Source: Pelagicoccus sp. SDUM812003 (lineage in GTDB: Bacteria; Verrucomicrobiota; Verrucomicrobiia; Opitutales; Opitutaceae). Taken from it: 64,000 nt of DNA. Position 1 is the stretch's first letter. Each line of letters opens with the position of its first letter. The translations under genes were made by a program, and so were the position numbers. Location of the stretch: contig NZ_JARXHY010000005.1 in NCBI RefSeq assembly GCF_031127815.1, forward strand, positions 299,335-363,334, in the 5' to 3' direction. The notes beneath the pieces were generated by a model. It saw only the letters and a list, made by a program, of their open reading frames with translations, did no database searches and was not told the DNA's origin. Positions 46,418 to 56,195 of this stretch are shown one piece after another.

Positions 46418-48385
46418 TCAGCGCTGGGTCAGCTCGTCGGACCGTTTCAGCGTCAGGGTGTGGTGGTCCTGAGCCAGTAGATCATCGAAAGCGCTTTTTA
46501 TGATCGGATAAGCCCGAGCGTCGTAGCGGTTTCCCATAAATTCGAAGCGGCGCGTATAGATGAGCTCGTTGCTCTTTCGGTTCAGAGAGAGTCGAGGCTC
46601 GTAGGTGTAGAAGCTCTCCACGACCAGCGGTCTTGGGGCGCTCGGCGCCTCGAGCTCGTAGCCTTCCGGCAAGCGGATCACCACTGACGACTCGTCCAGG
46701 TACTTGAAATCGAAGAACAGCTCGGTCTTTCGGGTCTGGCTTGGAAAGCGGGACTCCGAGTAGCGCTCCTCCACGTTGGGCTGCAGAAACAGTCGCTGGC
46801 CTACGCTTTCCGCATAGGCAGGGATCTTGATGCGGCAAGCGATTCGCACCGGATCAGCGGGCGCCTCCATGCCGCTGAGGGACACGCCATCGATCTGGCA
46901 ATTGCTCCATCCCTCCTTCAGCACCTCTTCGATGGTATCGACGCGATCCGCATCGCTCTTGCCGTGAAGCATCTGCTTGAAAATGAGAGCCTGGTTGCCA
47001 TTGGCCTTCAAAACGAGGCTTCCTTCCAAATCGCCGTTGGCGCTGAGATCGAAATCTCCCTCGAACCAAGCGCGGTTCTCCGTCGGACTGGCCTCCGGTG
47101 TCGTTACGAAAATCAGTTTCTTCTTATCCGGGATCAAGGCCGTCACCCCATCGTGAATCCAATCCAATTGACCGAAGGGGATATACTTGGAAGCCGGGTT
47201 GTGAAAGTCCCAACCATCTCCGTTCTTGATCGCGACGATGGTGTGCGGCAGCGCCACCTCCACGTTCTCCACCAAGCGCTTGAAGGCGTACTCGCTGCGA
47301 TCGCCGCACGCGGCGATGCGGGCGTCCACTCCCTTGGCCTGAGCCAAGGCGCAAAACACCTTGTTTATGCCATTCGGCGTGCCGTAGCCCTTTCGGATCA
47401 CCTTGCCCGCGTCCCACTTGTCCTGCAAGTCCTCGCGTTCGTCCTGCGTCAGTCGATCCGCTTCGCCGTAGCTCGAATTGATGAGATCGCTCACGCAGTA
47501 GTCGTAGAACGCGCGCAGCATTTCCTCCTTGCTCTTCTTGCCCTCGGACAATTCGTCCGCGAGAGCCTGCACCTCCTTGTCCACCTTCGTATCGGAGCTC
47601 ATCTCGCGGAAGAGACGCTTCCCCTCGCTCTTCCAGAAATCGTCGCCATTTTTCGTCGTGGTGACCCCGTAGAACAGAAACCAGGACCGAGCGTCGCTAT
47701 CCGGGGCCTGATACGGCTCCTCCGGATAGCCCGGCTGGTTCGTCATGCTGATTTCGTAAAAATCGCCTCTTTTCTCCATGCCGCGTTCGCATCGAAAGGA
47801 AGCCCATTTGAAACCGGAACTATAGGGAAAGTACGGCTTCATCTTCAACTCGAGCCTGCGGATGGGCCAAGCCTCCTGAAACGCCACCTCGTCCTTCGGC
47901 AAGAAATAACCTTCGTCCAGGATCAGACGGAAGCGATACTCCACGATGTCGCCTACTTCTACCTTTGGAATGGAGATGGTGGTGGACCGCGTGCGCCGAC
48001 CGTTGGACTTCTTCTCCGTTTGCGAAACGACATCGTCCTTCTCGATCTCGATGTAGGACCCGTCCGGCTTGATCACCCGAGCATTGATACCGGAAGCCTT
48101 GAAGAAATCGGCGTACCAGATCTTGGTCCGTCGAGCCTGGTCCAAAGCGCTCTCCTCGTAGATCTTGGTGCGAAGATGCGTCTTGATGGTGCGAACCTTG
48201 CGCTCGTCCAAGTCGTAAATGACCTCCTTGAACAGCACCTCGGCCGGGGCCTCGGGGTCGAAGCTGCATTCGGTGGAGGCGAGCTCCTCCAGCGGAACAT
48301 CATCCCAATTGTAGGCAAGCAGATTGGCGGCAAGGGGGAGAAACAGGAACGCAAAGACGCGATAGAGCGATCGGGGATTTTTCAT
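46418..48385 (-). CDS. Secreted DUF3857 protein with degenerate transglutaminase-like domain
   Basis: This 655-residue paralogue has a signal peptide and the same DUF3857-transglutaminase layout. In the aligned segment RKGYGTPNGIN, the Cys is replaced (Pro337); His381 remains in LPHTIV but the Asp is Asn396 in HNPAS. It should therefore have no cysteine-hydrolase activity, although it keeps the fold elements. It heads the minus-strand run. Two secreted paralogues of this type, one active and one inactive, suggest a shared function in which the inactive partner binds or regulates. Confidence 0.85.
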   Translation of the reverse strand: MKNPRSLYRVFAFLFLPLAANLLAYNWDDVPLEELASTECSFDPEAPAEVLFKEVIYDLDERKVRTIKTHLRTKIYEESALDQARRTKIWYADFFKASGINARVIKPDGSYIEIEKDDVVSQTEKKSNGRRTRSTTISIPKVEVGDIVEYRFRLILDEGYFLPKDEVAFQEAWPIRRLELKMKPYFPYSSGFKWASFRCERGMEKRGDFYEISMTNQPGYPEEPYQAPDSDARSWFLFYGVTTTKNGDDFWKSEGKRLFREMSSDTKVDKEVQALADELSEGKKSKEEMLRAFYDYCVSDLINSSYGEADRLTQDEREDLQDKWDAGKVIRKGYGTPNGINKVFCALAQAKGVDARIAACGDRSEYAFKRLVENVEVALPHTIVAIKNGDGWDFHNPASKYIPFGQLDWIHDGVTALIPDKKKLIFVTTPEASPTENRAWFEGDFDLSANGDLEGSLVLKANGNQALIFKQMLHGKSDADRVDTIEEVLKEGWSNCQIDGVSLSGMEAPADPVRIACRIKIPAYAESVGQRLFLQPNVEERYSESRFPSQTRKTELFFDFKYLDESSVVIRLPEGYELEAPSAPRPLVVESFYTYEPRLSLNRKSNELIYTRRFEFMGNRYDARAYPIIKSAFDDLLAQDHHTLTLKRSDELTQR

Positions 48386-48516
48386 TTGGGCAGGAACGTT
48401 GAGGTTTCAGGAGGGTATCCACACTCACTACTTAAATAGAACTACTTGGCAAGTACCTATTGCGAGCGAAGCAGACAGCCCCGAACTCCCCGTAGGGCCG
48501 CCTCGTCGCGGCACGC

Positions 48517-48551
48517 AAAAGAGCCCCGAGCGATCTGATCGCTCGGGGCTC
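48517..48551 (-). terminator. Terminator of leuC-leuD
   Basis: A perfect 14-base inverted repeat, GAGCCCCGAGCGAT (48521-48534) and its complement at 48538-48551, has a 3-base loop and runs into four T residues on the minus strand (48520-48517). It ends the leuCD transcript. Confidence 0.88.
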
Positions 48552-48584
48552 GAAAGCTTGCTTTTCTTCAGGAAAGAAACGGGG

Positions 48585-49187
48585 CTACTTCGCTTCGTAG
48601 CCAAGCTTGCCGACGATGGCGGCGACTTCGTCCGCGGCTTCCCGCAGTTCGCCGATCATGTCCCACTTGCCGGCCACCAGCGCCTTCTGAGCGGTGTCGC
48701 GAACGACGGCCGTCACGCTCTGGTCGCCAAAGTGGATGCGCTCGTTTTCCACATCCAACGTGATTTCGAGGGATGGATCCGCTTCGATGGCCGCCGCGAT
48801 GGTCTTGATGTCGTCCTTGGTCGCGATGAAGCACGGGATGCCGAGCGTGGTGCAGTTTCCGAAAAAGATCTCCGCGTAGCTCTGGGCGATGATGCCCCGG
48901 AACCCGTATCGGTAGATCGCTTGCGGAGCGTGCTCGCGCGAGCTGCCGCAGCCGAAGTTGACTCCGGAGAGCAGGATGCTTGCGTTCTTGAAGCGCTCGT
49001 CGTTGAGCGGATGCGGCTTGTCGCTGCCGTCCTCGTTCTTGCGAACGTCGTAAAACAGATACTCGCCCATGGTATCGAAGGTCACGCACTTCATGAAGCG
49101 CGCGGGAATGATGCGGTCGGTATCGATTTCGTCGCCGGGAATGTAAACGCCCTGCCCCTTAACCTGTGTGATTTTTTCTAAAGCCAT
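48585..49187 (-). CDS. leuD: 3-isopropylmalate dehydratase small subunit
   Basis: This 200-residue subunit, with LeuC, isomerises 2-isopropylmalate to 3-isopropylmalate in leucine synthesis. Motifs are GDEIDTDRIIPARFM, NFGCGSSREHAP and a GFRGIIAQSYAEIFFGN block, as expected. A good Shine-Dalgarno AAAGGA lies 9 bases before the ATG. It follows leuC by 19 bases and is closed by a strong terminator. No leuA or leuB is adjacent. Confidence 0.97.
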   Translation of the reverse strand: MALEKITQVKGQGVYIPGDEIDTDRIIPARFMKCVTFDTMGEYLFYDVRKNEDGSDKPHPLNDERFKNASILLSGVNFGCGSSREHAPQAIYRYGFRGIIAQSYAEIFFGNCTTLGIPCFIATKDDIKTIAAAIEADPSLEITLDVENERIHFGDQSVTAVVRDTAQKALVAGKWDMIGELREAADEVAAIVGKLGYEAK

Positions 49188-49206
49188 TTTTGTAGTTCCT
49201 TTCTGC

Positions 49207-50631
<1,425 letters not shown>

Positions 50632-50713
50632 AACTGTTTTGAAATCTGAGGTTAGAAAGTCGGGCAACATCGGTCCGAGGGCCGCGCCCTGCAACGAAAA
50701 TCAGCGATTCGTC

Positions 50714-51586
50714 CTAGGGCGCCTGATTCTCCGTATTGGCCGCTTTCCGATATGCGCTGGGCGTCGTTCCCAGCTTGCGTTTGAACTGGCGATGAAAGGT
50801 GCTGAGGTTTCGAAACCCGCTCCGCTCGGCCACCTCGCGCAAGCTCAATCCGCGACGACTCCCCAGCAAGGTGGCAGCATGCCGCACCCGCAAATTGGCC
50901 AGATAGTCGACGAAGGTCGTACCGGAAACGCAGCGAAAGAAACGGGAAAACGCCTCCGGCTCCAAGCCCACCGCCAACGCCGCCTCGTCGCGACCGATCC
51001 CCTCCGCGAAACGCCCTTCGACGAAACGTCTCGCAGTATCGAATCGAGCCCGATCACGAGGCGTCATTTCTTTCGCAACTCCCTCTGCTTCTACAACTTG
51101 CCGGCACTCGAACTCCGCCACCAATTCTAGAGCCACATAGAAGCGAGCGAGCCTTAGGGCTGATTTGGCTCGATGGATCGACCGCAGTCTGGCCCGCAAC
51201 CGATCGCGATCGGAAACGACGAAAACCAAGGGCTGCTCCGCCGCTTCCACGAGCCGGCATAGCGCCGACATCTCAGGCAAGGCGAGCAGCCCCTGCGGCA
51301 GGACCTTGCGCGAAAAGCGCAGAGCGATGCCGCCCACGGCTCCCGGCTCTCCATCCGCCCGCGCGCCGTGATAGGCATGCAGGATGCCTGGAGGACAAAG
51401 CAGCAAGGAACCGCGTTCGAAAGCCCCCGTTTTCGCTCCGAGCTGCCACCGGCCCTTTCCTTGCCAGATGAAGAGGAGCTCGAAGTGGTCATGACGGTGC
51501 AATGGATCGCTAAGCTGCTTTCCATCAAACTCTTGAAAAACGACGGACGCCTCATCGCCGCCCTGATCCGCCCCTGTGGCCAACAT
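50714..51586 (-). CDS. AraC-family transcriptional regulator (second)
   Basis: This 290-residue regulator has an N-terminal cupin-like domain (LHRHDHFELLFIWQGKGRW; about 25-110) and a C-terminal double helix-turn-helix domain (about 190-285). AraC signatures include AALAVGLEPEAFSRFFR, SLREVAERSGFRNLSTFHRQFKRKLGTTPSAYRK. It lies just upstream of leuC on the same strand, with 82 bases between them. Inducer and targets are not visible. Confidence 0.88.
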   Translation of the reverse strand: MLATGADQGGDEASVVFQEFDGKQLSDPLHRHDHFELLFIWQGKGRWQLGAKTGAFERGSLLLCPPGILHAYHGARADGEPGAVGGIALRFSRKVLPQGLLALPEMSALCRLVEAAEQPLVFVVSDRDRLRARLRSIHRAKSALRLARFYVALELVAEFECRQVVEAEGVAKEMTPRDRARFDTARRFVEGRFAEGIGRDEAALAVGLEPEAFSRFFRCVSGTTFVDYLANLRVRHAATLLGSRRGLSLREVAERSGFRNLSTFHRQFKRKLGTTPSAYRKAANTENQAP

Positions 51587-51706
51587 TTGAAAATATACGC
51601 TATGATTTTATGATATTCCGGAGAAAACTTCCCCAAAAGATCACATTTTGCAACAATCAAACCCGAGACGCTCCTTCTGGAGAGGAGCGAAGGCGGCCCA
51701 TCGGAT

Positions 51707-52441
51707 TCAGGCGTAGAAAACCTTTTCCAGAAACAGCCCTCGGGCCGGGGAGGCTTCCACCAAGGGAGTGCGCTGGCGACTTTCCAGCAGGTTCTGCAGA
51801 TCATCAAGGGCGAGGCGGCCTAGTCCCACGTTGAGCAGCGAGCCGACGAGGCTGCGCACCATCTTGTACATGAATCCGTTCGCTTCGAAGGAGACGAGGA
51901 CCAGCCGATCCGCTAGCGTCAGCTCCACCGCCTTCATTTGCCGCACCGTCGATTCGTACTCCAGCCCACGGTTCGCAGCAAAGGCTGCGAAGTCGTGCTC
52001 GCCCACTAGAAGATCCATGCCGCGCTTCATCACGTTCAGGTCGAGCTGACGCGGCACGGACAAGCAGTACGGCCACAGGAAGGGGTCGGCATCGCCGAGG
52101 AACAATCGGTAGTGGTAGCGCTTGGAGACGGCGGAGAAACGGGCGTGAAACTCCTCGTCCACCGGAGTGGCTGAAAGCAGCTTGATGCTGCGCGGCAGCT
52201 TGGTGGAAACCGCCTTCACCAGACGTTCGCCGCCATGCTTCCAATCATAGTCGAAATGAAACACCTGCTCCAGGGCGTGCACGCCTGCGTCGGTGCGACC
52301 GCTTCCATGGATGACGATGCGATGCTTCACGATGGCCTCTATCGCAGTCTCGATGACTTCCTGCACCGATTCCTGGCCATTCTGCGTTTGCCAGCCGGCG
52401 TAGTGGGTGCCGTCATACGCGCAGCTGCACTTCCACCTCAT
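51707..52441 (-). CDS. truA: tRNA pseudouridine synthase A
   Basis: This 244-residue enzyme makes pseudouridines at positions 38-40 of tRNA anticodon stems. The catalytic Asp51 is in the GRTDAGVHA motif. Motif order and length are normal. It overlaps ruvX by 4 bases and follows manC-ruvX on the minus strand. Confidence 0.97.
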   Translation of the reverse strand: MRWKCSCAYDGTHYAGWQTQNGQESVQEVIETAIEAIVKHRIVIHGSGRTDAGVHALEQVFHFDYDWKHGGERLVKAVSTKLPRSIKLLSATPVDEEFHARFSAVSKRYHYRLFLGDADPFLWPYCLSVPRQLDLNVMKRGMDLLVGEHDFAAFAANRGLEYESTVRQMKAVELTLADRLVLVSFEANGFMYKMVRSLVGSLLNVGLGRLALDDLQNLLESRQRTPLVEASPARGLFLEKVFYA

Positions 52442-52920
52442 CGTTCGTAATCCCCATCGTAGCAGCCATCATCCTCGTACTCTCCGTATTCGTCAGCTGA
52501 ATACTCGGGCAAAGCCACGACTTGATTGAGGTAGTCCTGCAAGATAAGCGTGGCCGCTACGGAATCGATTTTCCCGGAACGTCGCAGCTCGTCGTCGCGG
52601 CCCTTCGGAAACGCCTTCGACGCCTCGCGGGAAGTGAGCCTTTCGTCGACGCGATGCACCGGGAGCTTGCTAAACGCGCCTAGCTTTTCGATGAACGCGT
52701 CCACCTCCTTCGCCTTGAAGCCAATCGATCCATCCATGTTGTATGGATAACCGAATACGAAATCGGTCGCGCCGCGGTCCTTCGCCAGTTGGGCGAGGGC
52801 TTCGAGGCGCTCCGTTTCGGTTGGCAAGACGATAGCAGGCAACGGAGTCGCGACGCCAATCTCGTCACCATAGCTCACACCGACGCGGCGTTCGCCGTAG
52901 TCAACACCGATGCAGCGCAT
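52438..52920 (-). CDS. ruvX: Holliday junction resolvase-like protein
   Basis: This 160-residue RNase H-fold protein (YqgF family) is thought to process 16S rRNA precursors and possibly Holliday junctions. Conserved motifs are GVDYGERRVGV (Asp7), VFGYPYNMDG and DERLTS. The C-terminal tail of about 20 residues is strongly acidic and Tyr-rich (EYGEYEDDGCYDGDYE), unlike typical YqgF. It is translationally coupled to truA and lies 9 bases after manC. Confidence 0.92.
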   Translation of the reverse strand: MRCIGVDYGERRVGVSYGDEIGVATPLPAIVLPTETERLEALAQLAKDRGATDFVFGYPYNMDGSIGFKAKEVDAFIEKLGAFSKLPVHRVDERLTSREASKAFPKGRDDELRRSGKIDSVAATLILQDYLNQVVALPEYSADEYGEYEDDGCYDGDYER

Positions 52921-52929
52921 GAAGTCTTC

Positions 52930-54018
52930 CTAAAGCAGGGCTTTGTAGGCCTCTTCCTCGCCGAGGCTGCGGACCAATTCCTTGATCTTTTGGGCCTTGT
53001 CCTTGGAGCAGATCAAGGTGGCGTCCTTCACGTGCACCACGATGAGATCCTCCACGCCGATCAAGGCCACCAGATGATCCTTGTCGGTCACCACGATGTT
53101 TTTGGAGCAGCCGGAGAACTTGACTGGGCCCTTGTTCACGTTACCCGCCTTGTCGCTCGGGAAGTGGCGAGCGATGGCAGGCCAGGCGCCGACATCGTCC
53201 CAATCGAAGGTCGCGGCCAAGGTCTGCACGTTGGTCGCCTTTTCCATGATGGCGAAGTCCACCGAGATCTTTTCCAGCTTCGGATAGAGCTCGCTCAGCA
53301 AGCCGATCAGCTCCTTGCCCTCGTTCATGCCCGCTTCGATCTGGTCGAGCCCCTTTTTCAAGGTGGGGGTGAACTCCTCCAAGGCGTCGGAAATAGTGGA
53401 AACCTTCCAAACGAACATGCCCGCGTTCCAAAAGTAGTCGCCACTTTGCAGGTAGCTCTTAGCGGTTTCGAGATCCGGCTTTTCCTTGAACTGGCGAACG
53501 GCGAAGATGTCGCGATTGTCGATCACCTTTTCGGAGGTGCCGCACTGGATGTAGCCGTAGCCGGTAGCTGGCTCGGTCGGCTGAATCCCGATGGTCAGCA
53601 GACTGGGCGAGCTCTCCGCCGCCTTGAACGCGATCTCAAGCGCGGACTGGAAGGACTGCTTATCGTTGATGAGAGCGTCCGCCGGCAACATCGCCATGGC
53701 GGCGTCCGGGTTTCTCTGCTTGACCAGCAGCATGGCCAGTCCAACCGCGGCGGCCGTGTCCCGTCCCACCGGCTCGGCCACGATGTTTTCCTCGGGAAGC
53801 ATCGGACAAACTTCCCGCACCCCATCCAGCTGCTCGCTGTTGGTGATGATAATTACGTTTTCGTAAGGAAGAAAACCTTCCAGACGCTCCACGGTCTGGG
53901 TCAGCATTGGCTTTTCCCCCACGATCGGAAGCAAATGCTTAGGGCGAGCGAGCCGGCTCGCCGGCCAGAAGCGTTCGCCTTTTCCACCTGCCATGATCAC
54001 AGCGTATCGGTCTACCAT
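52930..54018 (-). CDS. manC: Mannose-1-phosphate guanylyltransferase
   Basis: This 362-residue enzyme makes GDP-mannose from mannose-1-phosphate and GTP. The GMP-PPase signature AGGKGERFWPASR is near residue 10. The protein lacks the C-terminal phosphomannose isomerase domain seen in the bifunctional ManC, so this is the single-domain form. It begins the minus-strand manC-ruvX-truA run. The product would feed polysaccharide or glycan synthesis; no such cluster is visible here. Confidence 0.9.
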   Translation of the reverse strand: MVDRYAVIMAGGKGERFWPASRLARPKHLLPIVGEKPMLTQTVERLEGFLPYENVIIITNSEQLDGVREVCPMLPEENIVAEPVGRDTAAAVGLAMLLVKQRNPDAAMAMLPADALINDKQSFQSALEIAFKAAESSPSLLTIGIQPTEPATGYGYIQCGTSEKVIDNRDIFAVRQFKEKPDLETAKSYLQSGDYFWNAGMFVWKVSTISDALEEFTPTLKKGLDQIEAGMNEGKELIGLLSELYPKLEKISVDFAIMEKATNVQTLAATFDWDDVGAWPAIARHFPSDKAGNVNKGPVKFSGCSKNIVVTDKDHLVALIGVEDLIVVHVKDATLICSKDKAQKIKELVRSLGEEEAYKALL

Positions 54019-54161
54019 AGTCCCAGACCATCGAAGGTTCGGCCCAAGTCGTCAACCGTGAACCGGATGGCCCTGGTTTCGCTCATGAAACAAAATCAAT
54101 TCCCGCCACCCTTCGTACAATACCATTGATTCCCGACCTTCCATATACAAAAACCCGAAGC

Positions 54162-55346
54162 ATGACCGCCTCTCAAGACACATCGCTCAGCCCCGTGGAG
54201 CTCGCTCGCTACAGCCGCCATATTCTCCTGGAGGAAATCGGACAGGCCGGGCAGGAAACGCTCAAGCGATCCAAAGCCCTCGTCATCGGGGCCGGCGGCC
54301 TGGGCAGCCCGGTCGCCCTCTATCTCGCGGCGGCAGGCGTCGGCGCCATCGGCATCGCCGACTTCGACACGGTCGAGCTGCACAACCTGCAGCGGCAGAT
54401 CCTGCACGGCCAGAGCGATATCGACCGCCTCAAAATTGAATCCGCCGCCGACGCCTTGGCTGAGGTCAATCCCCATGTGAACCTGCAGCTCCATAAGGAA
54501 GGCGTGCAGCCCGACAACGCGATAGAGCTTTTCAGCCAGTATGATATTATCATCGACGGCACTGATAATTTCGCGACGCGCTACCTGAACAATGATGCTG
54601 CCTACTTCGCGAAGAAACCGCTGGTCTACGGCAGCATCTTCAAGTTCGAAGGCCAAGCTTCCGTGTTCGCGCCGCAAAAAGGCGGGCCTTGCTATCGCTG
54701 CCTCTTTCCGGAACCGCCTCCTCCAGGCAGCGTGCCAAACTGCGGAGAAGCTGGGGTGATGGGAGCGCTCTGCGGCATCGTCGGCAGTATCCAATCGATG
54801 GAGACGATCAAATACCTCACCGGCGTTGGCGAGTCCTTGATCGGAAAGCTGCTCTTTATCGATACCAAGAATATGAGCTTTCGCTCCTTGAATCTGAAGC
54901 GTGACCCAAACTGCCCTCTTTGCGGCGACCATGCAAATATCACCTCCATCGAAGCCTCCACCTATCAAGAGACCTGCGAGACTAAACTCCACTCCGAATC
55001 CTCAAACACCTCCTCAAATATGAACGAAATCCCCATCGAAATAGACGTCATCGAAACGAAGAAAAAGCTAGCCCGCGGCAGCGCCATATTGGTCGACGTG
55101 CGCGAAGCCTACGAGCGCAACATCTGCACCATCGACGGCTCACTTCATATTCCGATGAACGAAATCCCATCGCGCCTCAGCGAGCTTCCTCGCGACAAGG
55201 AAATTCTGGTGCACTGTCACCACGGCGGCCGCAGCCTGCGGGTGGTCAACTTTCTTCGCGAAAACGGCTACTCGAAGTCTATAAACGTGGGTGGCGGCAT
55301 CGATAGCTGGGCCACCACTATCGACAGCAAGCTGCAACGCTACTAG
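54162..55346 (+). CDS. MoeB/ThiF-type adenylyltransferase fused to a rhodanese domain
   Basis: This 394-residue protein activates a sulfur-carrier protein by adenylation and can pass sulfur on. It has an E1-like N-terminal domain (about 1-275) with GAGGLGSPVALYLAAAG, two CxxC zinc-binding pairs (CYRC and CPLC) and a rhodanese domain (about 295-394) with persulfide Cys352 in HCHHGGRS. The ATG at 54162 is preferred to a TTG at 54126. No carrier protein gene is adjacent. This arrangement resembles MoeZ/Uba4-type sulfur donors for Mo-cofactor, thiamine or tRNA. Confidence 0.92.
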   Translation: MTASQDTSLSPVELARYSRHILLEEIGQAGQETLKRSKALVIGAGGLGSPVALYLAAAGVGAIGIADFDTVELHNLQRQILHGQSDIDRLKIESAADALAEVNPHVNLQLHKEGVQPDNAIELFSQYDIIIDGTDNFATRYLNNDAAYFAKKPLVYGSIFKFEGQASVFAPQKGGPCYRCLFPEPPPPGSVPNCGEAGVMGALCGIVGSIQSMETIKYLTGVGESLIGKLLFIDTKNMSFRSLNLKRDPNCPLCGDHANITSIEASTYQETCETKLHSESSNTSSNMNEIPIEIDVIETKKKLARGSAILVDVREAYERNICTIDGSLHIPMNEIPSRLSELPRDKEILVHCHHGGRSLRVVNFLRENGYSKSINVGGGIDSWATTIDSKLQRY

Positions 55347-55493
55347 CTTTCGCAGCCTAGCGCCGTCGCTTCGCCAGCGTCGGTATCATCGTTTGCCAAA
55401 GCTCCACCAGCCTGCGCAAAGCGACGCCTTGCGTAGCGATCCGACAGCAGAGCGTTTTAATTAGACCGCTCGATCGATCGCTTTCGAACGCAA

Positions 55494-55527
55494 ACGAAAA
55501 AAACCTGCTCCTCAATGGAGCAGGTTT
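55494..55527 (-). terminator. Terminator after the basic HTH protein
   Basis: The arms AAACCTGCTCC (55501-55511) and GGAGCAGGTTT (55517-55527) form a perfect 11-base stem with a 5-base loop. On the minus strand the stem runs directly into a T-run, giving a strong intrinsic terminator for the gene at 55553-55936. Confidence 0.88.
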
Positions 55528-55552
55528 CGTAAAAGTAAAAGCGATCAGGCGT

Positions 55553-55936
55553 CTACTTGCGGGACTTTGTCAAACCAGCGGCTTTCTTGATATTCTGAAG
55601 CGACGGTACGGAGATGCCAAATCTCTTGGCTACATCCGTGCCCTTTTCGCCAGCCTGAACAGCGGCGATTACCTCCGCCTTCAGCTCTTCGGTGATACGG
55701 GTGCGCTTGGCGCGTTTCTTGGCGCCTTTGGCTGCAGGGGCTTTCGCCTTACGACCACGCTTAACCTTACCACCTTCAAGCTCGCTAAGAGCAGCGATCA
55801 GCTCAGCGCGAGAATCGAAGCCCAATGACTTGTGCAGATCACGAAGTTTCTTAGCCTGTTCCGTAGCAGCCTTCTTTTCAAGGTTGGCAAGCTTAGCCTT
55901 AGCATCTGCAATTTGTTTTAACGTATCATTGATCAT
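55553..55936 (-). CDS. Small basic coiled-coil/HTH protein (H-NS-like layout)
   Basis: This 127-residue protein has an N-terminal helical/coiled-coil segment (about 1-60, heptad-like KQIADAKAKLANLEKK). A lysine/alanine/arginine-rich linker follows (about 60-85, GKVKRGRKAKAPAAKGAKK), then a C-terminal helix-turn-helix (ITEELKAEVIAAVQAGEKGTDVAKRFGISVPSLQNIKK). This resembles nucleoid-binding proteins in layout but not a named family. It is monocistronic: a strong terminator follows and a 258-base AT-rich region precedes. It could bind DNA as a chromosome architect or a regulator. Confidence 0.7.
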   Translation of the reverse strand: MINDTLKQIADAKAKLANLEKKAATEQAKKLRDLHKSLGFDSRAELIAALSELEGGKVKRGRKAKAPAAKGAKKRAKRTRITEELKAEVIAAVQAGEKGTDVAKRFGISVPSLQNIKKAAGLTKSRK

Positions 55937-55966
55937 CGAGAATCAACAAAGAACACTATTCAACAA

Positions 55967-55995
55967 ATTCAACTCAATTTAGATAATACTAACAA
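55967..55995 (-). promoter_or_regulatory. Candidate promoter of the small basic HTH gene
   Basis: On the minus strand TTGTTA (55995-55990) and TTGAAT (55972-55967) are spaced by 17 bases, each matching four of six consensus positions. The predicted transcription start lies about 25 bases before the ATG at 55936. The whole region is AT-rich, which makes chance matches likely. Confidence 0.3.
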
Positions 55996-56195
55996 AAAAC
56001 ATCATTTTTAAGCCGTTTTATATAAACTTACCACGAAGCGACATCCGTATAATAGCCTATATTTCGCTGAAAACGCTCTCCACTTTGATATCGCTTCGAA
56101 CCTTCAAAGACGTCGAAATTCACTTTTTCAATACGCATTCCATACCGCCGACCGAATCTAAAACCGTCGAAAAGCATTACACTTAACGCAATCGC

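Noticed and set aside
46964..48439. A 491-residue plus-strand frame opposite the second DUF3857 gene
   Set aside because: It is a shadow of the signal-peptide-bearing DUF3857 gene, without domain motifs.
56041..56060. A TATAAT hexamer as promoter of the WYL gene
   Set aside because: The hexamer at 56048-56053 has no matching -35 sequence at the proper distance, and the region is AT-rich enough for chance occurrence.
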